Assembly (NCBI RefSeq): GCF_024139115.2 | Contig: NC_085140.1 | Location: forward strand, 419,814,283 to 419,878,282 | Direction of reading: 5' to 3' | From: Armigeres subalbatus | Taxonomy: Eukaryota; Arthropoda; Insecta; Diptera; Culicidae | Length of the DNA stretch: 64,000 nucleotides | Made by a program: the position numbers and the translations under genes | The notes under the pieces: generated by a model | Database searches by the model: none | Told to the model about the DNA's origin: nothing | What the model saw: the letters and a program-made list of their open reading frames with translations, nothing else | Shown here: positions 55,241-64,000 of the stretch, in pieces | Layout: every line of letters begins with the position of its first letter | Position numbering within the stretch: the first letter of the stretch is position 1

Positions 55241-55606
55241 ATGCGCCCAACTCCAACACTGATGCGGGTCCGCCTTCCGCAGCTGGAAAATCGAGTTCCA
55301 TTCCAGGAAATTCTACCGCTTCGGCTGAAGAACCAAGTCAGTGGTAAGACGGACAAAGGTAGCGATGTCGCGTGCTTACAGGAGATGGCCGTCATGTTCT
55401 CGTGCCTGAAGGCGAACGACTTCAACGAAGATCTCTGCCCAAAGGAGGTTTCGACATTCAAGCAGTGCTATAAAGTGTACTTGGACAAGAAGGCCGTCAA
55501 GAAGGAAACCTCCAGCAAAGGTATCCTGGTGCCCGGAAAAGACCTGAACTATAAACAATTGAACAAAGTGCTAGAGCAATATCCTTCCAAGCCTAGAAAA
55601 CCTTAA
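55241..55606 (+). CDS. CHCHD1: CHCHD1-like mitochondrial ribosomal small-subunit protein mS37
   Basis: The product has 121 residues starting MRPTPTLMRVRLPQ. It holds a CHCH domain with twin CX9C motifs (CLQEMAVMFSC and CPKEVSTFKQC), the mark of small proteins imported and oxidised by the Mia40 pathway. Sequence and length fit CHCHD1 (mS37, also MRPS37), a component of the mitochondrial small ribosomal subunit. A basic C-terminus follows (KAVKKETSSKG...). I chose the ATG at 55241 because a splice acceptor (TTATTTCAG) ends 15 bases upstream; an in-frame ATG at 55184 lies inside the presumed intron and would add 19 residues without similarity. It is convergent with the NADPH oxidase gene, 232 bases apart. 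Confidence 0.9.
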   Translation: MRPTPTLMRVRLPQLENRVPFQEILPLRLKNQVSGKTDKGSDVACLQEMAVMFSCLKANDFNEDLCPKEVSTFKQCYKVYLDKKAVKKETSSKGILVPGKDLNYKQLNKVLEQYPSKPRKP

Positions 55607-55838
55607 GGTCTATTCTTTTGTTACGTTCTAGTTGATTATATAAAAATGTGTACTCAAAGGCTTCAAGTTGATTTATTTGCATGAAAGAACGAATTCATCA
55701 ATAAATTAAATGGGTTTATTACAAATGACAATTGTTAGATTAACGAATACATAGGGCAATAATTTACAAGAATATAAAACAAAATTAAATAACAATTGAA
55801 AAACGCTAAATTCCAAGTTCATTTTAACATGCACAAAA

Positions 55839-58800
55839 CTAGAAGACTTCCTTCCGGAACTGGAAACCGAACTGGTCGCACTTGTAGCGCAAGGTTTTCG
55901 CCAGCTGCGGTGGGCCACAATAGAATACGGTCACTTTGCCCTTCTTCTGATCCTGGATCTGTTTGAACACCTTGTCCCAGTTCGGGCGGCCAGCGTTGGT
56001 GCGTGTCTTCAATCCCGTAATGAGATCACGTTTTTCCTGTCGATGAGAATGAAATTTAGAACAAATATATATTTAGACGTAATATGATAAATTACTTTCT
56101 GATGCAGCAAATCAAGCGCCAACTGCAACCCAACGGCCTTCATGTCGGTTTTCTGTAGGGCACTGGTGATATACATGTGCATCTCGAGGAATCGTTCCAT
56201 GGCGCCTCCCAGCTCGGCCTGTTCGATTTCCAGCTGCGACAGCAAATTCACGAACCACTCGAACGATCGTTGATCTCGGTTGATCCAGAAGAAGTCCACC
56301 TTCCGGAGGTTCATAATGGTTGGGGGAATCTCGCTGGTCCACTGGAAATTGCACCGTGGGCAGCAGTGTCGAGCTTTCCAGTACCGATGCATGATGGACT
56401 GCAGAATGGATGCGAAAGGAGTTACACCGATGCCGGTGGCTATGAGAATGGCGTGCTGTGCCTGGAAGATGTGGCTCGACGGGGCCCCGTAAGGGCCGTC
56501 GATGTAGATCTCCAAAGGTTTCCCGACGGGATAATTGACTGGTCGTTGCAGCTTGTCCTCGTCGGTAGCTCCCGGTTTATCGGCTGCGTTGCGTCGGACA
56601 ATCTTGCCCTCTTCCGCTTCCTTTTGGGTGAACACTCCGGGCGAGACGACCATCGAGTTGGTGGAGTCACGTGGCTCGCAGTTCTCCAGACTTGGAGTCT
56701 TGAAGGCTATGATGGTGGGTTTGTTGCGCATGTAACGGAAGCTTTGGGCTAGCGATTTATTTTGTGGACTCAGATAGGCAAGTCCTAACGATTGGAGGCG
56801 CGCCTTACGGATTTGGACCTCGTCGAAGGATCTTTCCGACTCGGATCGCATGTATTCACGCAAGCTGAAAGAAAAGAAGATTCCAGCAATTGAAAGAAGA
56901 AGAAACTGCATAAATGAGTTCCAAATATCTGCAAATATATAACTTTTTATTGTTGTAAAGCAAACAAACAAAAATAATTAAAAATATTTGGCTTCTATTA
57001 TTTGATGGGTATTTAACATGATTTCAATTTTCTCGATGAATTCCAAATGCACAATGTGCACTATGCACTACCCGTGCTACCCGAAAGGGTAGTGCAGCCT
57101 TTGACTCGCATGCAGCAGTGAGAGCCCGCGCATCTTCGGCTCTTTAGCTCGCAAAATATGAGAGACGCGCTCCCGAAGGTGGGTGCTGCACGAACATTTT
57201 TCGCACCGCTCTGAGTATTTAGACAATCCCTGATTACATGCATTGGAAATGCTATGGAAAGTAAAATTAGATGATTTTTTACTATTCTATAAAAAATAAA
57301 CACGAGAGTGTCCATTATAGGAATATTTTGGGGGGTCCATAATAGGGAAGAAGATCGTCCCGAAACGGAACATAAACATCAAATGAAGTGTCGACTATAG
57401 GGAAGCAATTTCCCATTATGGACCCCCAGGGGGTCTACTATAGGGCGAATTCAGTCAGCCTTAAAATGTTTATTTCAACGAATAACGTCGAGCATTTAAG
57501 TGTTTTATGTATGTATCGTGAAGAGGAAACGCAGAGCTTGATATAAGATATCACGCTAAATTAATATTTTGAAAATTTCCACTCCTTATGCCAGGAAGAG
57601 CAAAATTTCGCTACTTGAAGGGCATTTTACTCTACATAGTATAAGAAAAGTCCAACCCCGTACCGCCAGCCGTTTTTAATTAAATTTAAAAAAAAATCCG
57701 TATGTTTTCCCGCGCAATTTTTTTTTTCAAATATCATCCTTCGACTTCTTCTTCATGCAACCTTTATTCGCCAATCGGTCAACATGAGAATTACAGCAAT
57801 TCCCCCCAAACTCATACTTACACCATCATCCGCTCCCGTTTCTTGACTTTGTTCTGCATGTCGGGCATAGATAGCGACTTCTCCAATGGGACCTTCTGTT
57901 GGAACAGCAGCTTATGCAGGTTATGCTCTGGGGTAACCTTACGTTTGGGCTCCTCCAATCCGTCGTCACCGGTGAACGCTTCGTTAGAGACGCCAGAACC
58001 GCGGAATTGGTCCTTCCTGGAGAATGTCCTCTGCAGTGTAGCTTGGATTTTTTTTATGGCACGGTTCTCAGACAGTTGCCGGTCGAACTTCGGAGGTGCG
58101 TTCGGTGGCGGTGCCGTGTAGCTTTCCATTGCCAGCTTGGACGTACCCGGTGGCATCCGTTTGTTGACCAAAGGTTTGTCGAACGTATTATCCGTGGTTT
58201 TCGCTAAGGGGGATTCGACAGTGGCACCTTTTGCTTTTACTGGAGAGAATTTGAGTGGAACTTCCTTCGGTTTCTCTTGCACTAACTCGCTACTGGGTGA
58301 TGAACTTGCCGTTTTGGAAGAACCGGCTATGACGGCCGGAATTTCTCCACTGTGTAGGCGCTCCTGTTCCCGTTCAAAGAAGCTGTGCAACCGGTTGGTC
58401 CATTCGCCAACACCTCGGATGTGCAACCAGATGTAGTCTTCCTGTTCTGGTGCGCTACTCAACGTGAACGGGTGCCACTCGTACTTGGCAATAGCTGGGA
58501 TGTTTACGAACACATAATCGCCAGGCCGGAAGCAGAAATGAAATGGCCGTTTGATGACCAGATGAGTGACCTTGGAGGGTAGCAGCAACCCGGACGAGAT
58601 ATACGTCTTTCCATGCTCTGTTCGCATCCAAACTAATCTTTGGTGAATAATTTATTACGTGTTGCTCCGAACCAGGCAGGGTAGATAATCTGAATAAACT
58701 CTTACCTAACAGTTCGCTCAACCACGTAAATGAATCCGGGAAAAATAAACCACTTCCAGAAGTTGGGTCCGTGGAAGATAACCAGAATCCAAAATGGCAC

Positions 58801-60268
58801 GTACAACAGATGGGTCCAATAGAAAACCTACAGAGAATCATTAAGCATACAAAAGTGCAGCCAAAAATCAAAAACAAAAAAAAATCCAGAAGAGAGATAA
58901 GAACGAAATTTGGTTAGTGTAGGAGCTAAAGAAACAGTGTTCAGAAATAGAAAAGGAATAAGTTGAATAGATCACGCGCTAAGAGTATACTTCGAAGCTG
59001 CCTCCACGTCGAACGAACGGCTGCGAGCAGATGAACATCACCAGCAAGATGAAGAACAGCGCGATTCCGGTTGGATTGGCGCAACCCCCAACAAGCCCGA
59101 ATAGACCGGGCCGGGCCGTGAACAGCCACTCGGCGGTGGTGAAGTTCTTCGCGTTGATCACCGGATCGTTGACGACGATCGTTGCTGTTTAGGGATTATT
59201 TACAGTGTGTGCCGTTGGTGCGGGTTCGCGCAGGTTGGATATTTACAGCCCGGCAGGTTGCCGGGGAGGTAGATCGGAAATCGGAAGAAGGAGCAGAGTA
59301 GAGTGTGTCGAAGAGTAACAGGCGGTAGAGGTGGTCGGACGGGCAGGATCAGTTCAGGTTTAATTAAAAAGAAATGCGATAAAGAACGATTAGTCAGAGA
59401 GTTAATTCGAATTTATGAGCATGCAAGACTGAGTGCAAGGTTAGTTAACAGAAAGAACTTGTGTACAAAAGGTTTAACTTCACGCGTAATCGAGGATTGC
59501 GATTAAGCATAATGGAATTGGAATAAATTTGAATTAAAGACTATGCAACTATTCAACGTACACAACCCCCATGGTAGGCGTCTGATTGTACGCTTCGAAG
59601 CTCGAACGATATAGATTTTATTTATCTATGCTGCTCGCCGTAAAAACTGGCACAGAGAGCGTGTTGATACAAAGTTGACATCATCGGCTTAAGTGCAGAT
59701 CGATGGTAATAATTTAGCATTAATTACAGTTAGAATTGAAGCTCTATATGCACAATGAAAATTGTTCCATGAAGAGTATGAAAAGTATTAACGTAAGATC
59801 TGCTCATTTTCACTTAATGTTTATGGTTTTCAAGATAGCTGCATAACAGTAATAGAACAAAAACATAACTCTACGTTATTTTTATAATTATTGAAATTTT
59901 AGAAATATTACAACTAACCATATACAAAACTAATATGCGGTCTTAAAAAATATGTTACCTTCTACCAAGCCAATTAAACAACTAACTTTATGTACACAAC
60001 TTATTTCAACTAGAACAATGTGAATAAATAATTTACGGCAAATGGATTAGTATCCTGATAACGAAAATCTACAACTTACTGAAATTGAACAGATGCATAA
60101 TGGTGTGCAGGAGACTGTAGGCGGCCACCAGCATGCCGGTCAGTTTGTGCAGATAGATATGCTGATCCAGTGGGAAAATGGCAGTAAAACCTCTATTGCG
60201 GAGATACGTGATACTTTGCCGCAGCATCAGCACCAGGATGAAGGCACAGTTGAAGTTGAGACATTGAC
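55839..60268 (-). CDS. NOX5-like NADPH oxidase, 3' six exons (5' part outside window)
   Basis: Exons on the minus strand: 60080-60268, 58991-59184, 58706-58827, 57822-58637, 56096-56864 and 55839-56036, all with GT-AG introns and matching phases. Product: membrane flavocytochrome passing electrons from NADPH through FAD and two haems to oxygen. Haem-ligand histidines are seen in HKLTGMLVAAYSLLHTIMH and HLLYVPFWILVIFH; ARPGLFGLVGGC is a family signature; HPFTLSSAPE binds FAD; GPYGAPSSH, ATGIGVTPFASIL and VFYCGPP bind NADPH. A Ser/Pro/Lys-rich insert of about 170 residues between FAD and NADPH lobes, together with the family signature, fits NOX5 (calcium-regulated). It ends FRKEVF. The preceding exons (EF-hands, first membrane helices) are not visible up to 64000, so the next intron exceeds 3.7 kb. 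Confidence 0.95.
56865..57821. other. NOX intron (957 bases) with small repeats
   Basis: Holds a short inverted repeat, TGGGGGGTCCATAATAGGGA (57329) with TTCCCATTATGGACCCCCA (57410-57428), about 100 bases across, probably a MITE relic. CACTACCC..GGGTAGTG at about 57066-57094 forms a hairpin. No gene seen. Confidence 0.55.
59185..60079. other. NOX intron (895 bases), nothing recognised
   Basis: AT-rich intron between GT at 60079 and AG at 59185 on the minus strand. The plus ORF at 59303-59506 has no recognisable domain. Confidence 0.6.
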
Positions 60269-61839
60269 CTGCAGGGATAACAATGCGGTTGGTTAGTGGA
60301 ATATTATCATGCACGATATAACTATAGCAGACATACGTGTACGAATAACCCTGTCCGGCAGATAGATAATTAAGACAAGAGGAACTGTTCTTTATTATAT
60401 CTTATATTACCACATTTAAGAATAATTCTAGAAACTTTTTTCAAATAGGTATGATTGATCCTGCCTGACATTGATTTTTGAAATGGCGATTGTACTAATT
60501 TACTATTTTGGTCAACTAATGTACCCAACAGAAACAATGAATGGCGATCTATCTGGTAGTAACGTTAGACGAACGAAAAAAATAGAGAGATTGAGTAATG
60601 TCAGTTTTGATGCCTATTTGAAAAAAAGTTCATAGAACTACGTGATAGTAAAGCGCAATTTTTGTTCTTTTTGATAACATTCTCATCTTTTTGGCATTAG
60701 TGCGTCGCATCGCTCGTCGCGTTTACGCTGGCCCTGGCCCCATGTGGATGCAGCAGTAGCTGACTATGCGTTCAAAGTCGGATACGCCTGGTAAATTAAA
60801 ATTATCACCTAATATTAATGAATATTAGAATCCATCATATGGCAAATTTATTCTGCGAAATCTTCGTGGGAAACCGTCTGTCTTTAAGAAGGATACCTCT
60901 CTTCCAGAAACTTTTAAGAACCTACGTGCAGATTCCTTGTTTACGGTTAAAGGCGTGAATAACCTGAGCACGAGGAATTAGTATTTTATTTAAAACAAAG
61001 TTTGTGTTATTTTATTTTATTTATTTTGCTTATTTCATCTGACTATGTCGTCTACATGAAAACTTAAAACTAAAGGTCAGTTGATAAAACATCTGTTTAG
61101 CCGTTGACGAAACGCGGATGAACTGATGTTGAAGTCGAATTTGTCCGACACCTCGTTGAAATGGCGGATCATAGCGACAAAGCAGCTATTGACAGCATAA
61201 TTGGTGTTATGTCTTTCTTCGACGAGCAAATCTCGAGGTCTCGAGGTGAGGGGGCATATAATGGAATTTTTGCCAACAAATCTGGCACGCCGTACTCGGG
61301 TAACAGAAGTTTGTCGATGAAAACGGCTTGCGCCAACGTTTCTCCGCTTATCAAGAGTATCTAGCCTAGGGTGGTCTAACCGGTAGTACCGAAACCGGTA
61401 ATACCGGTATTACCGGCCAATTTCGGGTACCGAAAATACCGGTATTAGAGACGGAAAATACCGGTATCTTCGGTATTCCAAAATTTGCAGTCAGTATAAA
61501 AAATCTCGAATAATTTTCGCCTATATGCATCAGCTCAACTGCCTGTAAACACATATCTATCTTAGTAAGCATCATTGATGACGTTCACGCTACAAAAAAA
61601 ACGATCAATATCGTCATTAATCATACCTGTTGCTACTCTACTCTTAGCCATCTGTCAAACTTTTTTTAATCTTTCGTTTATTTTGGAGGCTCAATTGCCG
61701 TGAAGCGTTACGGAGTCGAAATCAAGTTTAACAATTTCTTAAATCTTATACATAATGTTAGTTTTGAGGAACCGAAAGACTCGCGGTTTGGTCGAGGTTA
61801 GGGAATACAATAATATAGTAGGAAAGGAAGGGAATTTAG
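60269..61839. other. Presumed NOX intron; ACCGGTATTACCGG minisatellite
   Basis: Probably part of the large upstream NOX intron. At 61378-61486 ACCGG/TACCGGTATTACCGG words form a dense palindromic repeat, preceded by GGGTGGTCTAACCGG, which may be a hAT-type terminus. At 61000-61360 a minus frame (LLLPEYGVPDLLAKIPLYAP) looks like a decayed coding piece that I cannot name. No NOX exon was found here. Confidence 0.45.
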
Positions 61840-64000
61840 GGTGCTTAAGTAATTACGATGCTGATGTTCACATAGTTGACATTCTTGGCGATGTTTAACA
61901 TCTGTAACGGGACAAACATTTTTTTTGGGAGACAACAATGAGAGGAAGACATACGAAAGGGGTTAACGACAGACATTGAAATGAACAACAAGAGGAAGAC
62001 ATTCGATATGGGGAACGACAGACAAGGGGGTGGGCAGACTAAGATCACAATCTTACATCAGCAACTTTCACAAATTGGTGGACGAGGGACATGTATTCGA
62101 GATCAAGGCCCGCCAACACTTCTCTAATAGGCTTTGGTTGTTTTCCTCGGACCCGGAGATGTTCAGTTAATGCAGATCTGGGGCCGCGATTCTCCTCGCA
62201 CGCCCACACGACATGATCAATGTCCTGATAATCCTCGCCGCAAACACAGAGATTGCTTTCCGAGAGCCCCACTCTGAAAAGATGTGCATTTAGAGTGTAG
62301 TGATTGGACATTAGACGACACATGGTTCGAATGAAGTCTCGTCCTATATTCAATTTTTTGAACCATGGACGCTTCGACACCTGTGGGCGAATTGAATACA
62401 GCCATCTACCCAGCTCCCCATTTGTCCATTTCTGCTGCCAGCTGATCAAGGTTTCCTGACGAACTAATGAGAAAAATTCATCGAAGGTGATTAGCCGATC
62501 GTAAATATCACCTTCCATAGCGCCCACCTTAGCCAAAGAGTCCGCTTTCTCATTTCCCGGGATCGAGCAATGAGAAGGGACCCAAGCCATGGTGATTGTG
62601 AATGACCTTTTTGATAAAGCACTCAAAGCTTTCTGTATCCCGGTTAGAAGATACGCTGAGTGCTTTACAGGTTTCATTGACCGAACAGCCTCCAAGGTAC
62701 TTAGACTGTCGGTGAAGATAAAGAAGTGATCAGGAGGTAGGGATGCAATATGCTCAAGTGAATAGTGTACCGCAGCTAGCTAAGCGGTATACACGGAACA
62801 AGGCTTTTTCAGCTTAAAGTAGGCGCTATGAAAAACGTTAAAACCAGTGAAGTCATCCATTTTTGACCCGTCTGTAAAAAAGCTTCTCTCGTCGCTGGCA
62901 TGCCCGTATTTGCTTGCAAATAATGGAGGTATGACCTCCGCACGAAGAAAGTCTGGTATTCCATGAACCTCCTGCTTCATGGACAGATCAAAAGTAACAG
63001 AGGAACTGTAAGAGTCTAAGAAATTAGCATGATTGGTGTCAACCGAAGATGGGCTTACCTCCAGCGTCATATACCAGTGGTAAATGCTCATGAATCGAGA
63101 TTGAGGGTTTTGTTCGAGCAGCTTCTCGAAGTTGTCAATGACCAATGGATTGAGAACCTCACAGCGGATGAGGAACCGGAGCGATAATTCCGCGAAACGA
63201 TCTGTTAGAGGCAGTACTCCCGCAAGTACTTCCAGACTCATCGTATGAGTCGAATTCATACAACCCAACGCGATACGGAGACAGCGGTACTGAATCCGTT
63301 GAAGCTTCAGCATGTGTGTTTTAGCCGCGGACTGGAAGCATAAACTACCGTATTCGAGAACCGACAGAATGGTTGTTCGGTACAACGTGATAAGATCTTC
63401 GGGATGCGCTCCCCACCAAGTTCCCGTTATCGTTCGCATGAAGTTGATTCTTTTCTGGCATTTTTGTGTCAGATACACAATGTGTTTCCCGAAGGTACAT
63501 TTCGAGTCGAACCAGACCCCGAGGTATTTAGAAGACATGCTATGAGTGATTGTCTTACCCATCAGTTGGAGCGGAAACTTTGCCGGCTTATGTTTTTTTG
63601 AAAAGACAACCATCTCAGTTTTCTCCGGAGAGAATGCGATACCCAGCTTTAAAGCCCAAGTAGACAAATTGTCCAGAGTATCTTGCAATGGTCCTTGCAG
63701 ATCAACTGCGGTTGGCCCCGAAACGGATACAACACAATCATCTGCAAGCTAGCAATTTGGCATGAGACATTCATCAATGTTTCTGACGTAAAAATTGTAA
63801 AGGAAGGGGATTGAGCATGAGCCCTGGGGGGGGGGAGACCCATGTAGCATATTCGTGAAGTTGCCGAAGCACTACGAGAAAAACTCATACGCTTCTCTAG
63901 CAACAAATTATATAAATAGTTGTATAAAATTGTGAAAGTCCACACGAGTGGAGTTTGTCGGATAAGACATCAACGCAAACTGAATCAAAAGCCCCCTCAA
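61840..64000 (-). mobile_element. I-clade non-LTR retrotransposon, 3' half, runs off the window
   Basis: On the minus strand the sequence enters the window inside reverse transcriptase (GAFDSVCVDVLSDKLHSCGL near 63950), continues to YMGLP and a run of C near 63825 that breaks the frame, then LADDCVV where the family has FADD, the thumb region (62780-63688) and an RNase H to the stop at 62045. RNase H plus these RT motifs fit the I clade known in mosquitoes. The 3' UTR lies between about 61840 and 62044. Stops occur near 63750 and 62776. It lies in the presumed NOX intron. Confidence 0.88.
62045..63688 (-). pseudogene. I-clade ORF2: RT thumb, connection and RNase H
   Basis: The frame 62780-63688 reads STWALKLGIAFSPEKTEMVV, then KYLGVWFDSKCTFGKHI and ends with FFTDGSKMDDFTGFNV, the first RNase H motif (Asp). 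A stop at about 62777 interrupts LAAVHYSLEHI; the frame 62045-62695 continues with the second Asp region (FTDSLSTLEAVRS), VPSHCSIPGNEKADSLAK and a C-terminal CVCGEDYQDIDHVVWAC knuckle. One stop codon and one frame change separate the halves. Confidence 0.88.

Noticed and set aside
56177..56752. 191-codon plus ORF opposite the NOX exon
   Set aside because: Antisense shadow of the NADPH-binding exon; the minus frame carries all family motifs.

Overview
The window is nuclear DNA from an insect and most probably from a culicine mosquito, with Aedes the best fit. Evidence: very short (57-68 base) GT-AG introns, two ZAD-type C2H2 zinc-finger genes (an insect expansion), and dense nested transposons of mosquito type (LOA, RTE and I-clade non-LTR elements, Ty1/copia, many TA-flanked MITEs). 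Species assignment is inference from family composition, not from a database match.

Host genes are few. (1) A four-exon ZAD/C2H2 gene on + (14238-16099) is convergent with a two-exon RRM protein gene on - (16260-17120). (2) A three-exon ZAD/C2H2 gene lies on - (37935-40078). (3) A small CX9C gene, CHCHD1/mS37-like, on + (55241-55606) is convergent with the last six exons of a NOX5-like NADPH oxidase on - (55839-60268), whose 5' exons lie beyond the window. A 24-codon possible signal-peptide exon is at 20670-20741 (-). The genes do not form an operon or shared pathway.

Almost everything else is transposon, and much can be resolved by target-site duplications (TSDs). 0.7-2 kb: truncated copia gag/protease. 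2.9 and 45.8 kb: two 198-bp MITEs with different 8-bp TSDs. 3.5-3.8 kb: histone-like promoter and 3' stem-loop with no ORF between. 4.1 kb: MITE within MITE. 5.8-7.4 and 8.2-12.1 kb: two hAT-like shells stuffed with degenerate minisatellite. 17.4-21.1 kb: TA-flanked elements, one holding a tiny poly(A) retroposon. 21.4-25.9 kb: full-length copia element with identical 164-bp LTRs but broken ORFs. 26.1-26.9 kb: CpG-rich MITE cluster with TTA TSDs. 28.5-29.9 kb: 1.4-kb hAT-like element. 30.2-30.6 kb: gypsy-type integrase relic. 31.4-36.7 kb: LOA element interrupted by a retroposon and a TA-flanked transposon. 40.5-42.4 kb: CACTA-like element inside a repeat whose uninterrupted copy is at 17.7 kb. 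43.6-53.8 kb: RTE element split by a 7552-bp element with a 10-bp TSD; that element carries a Penelope-like tail with a hammerhead-like core and a fold-back structure with inverted arms of 151-152-bp satellite. 61.8-64.0 kb: I-clade non-LTR element running off the edge.

The most notable structures are the split RTE/7.5-kb element/fold-back nest at 43.6-53.8 kb, the mirrored satellite variants in its two arms, the hammerhead-like motif, the micro-retroposons, and the orphan histone-type 3' end. All coordinates were read by eye; splice sites and TSDs are stated exactly where the sequence allows.
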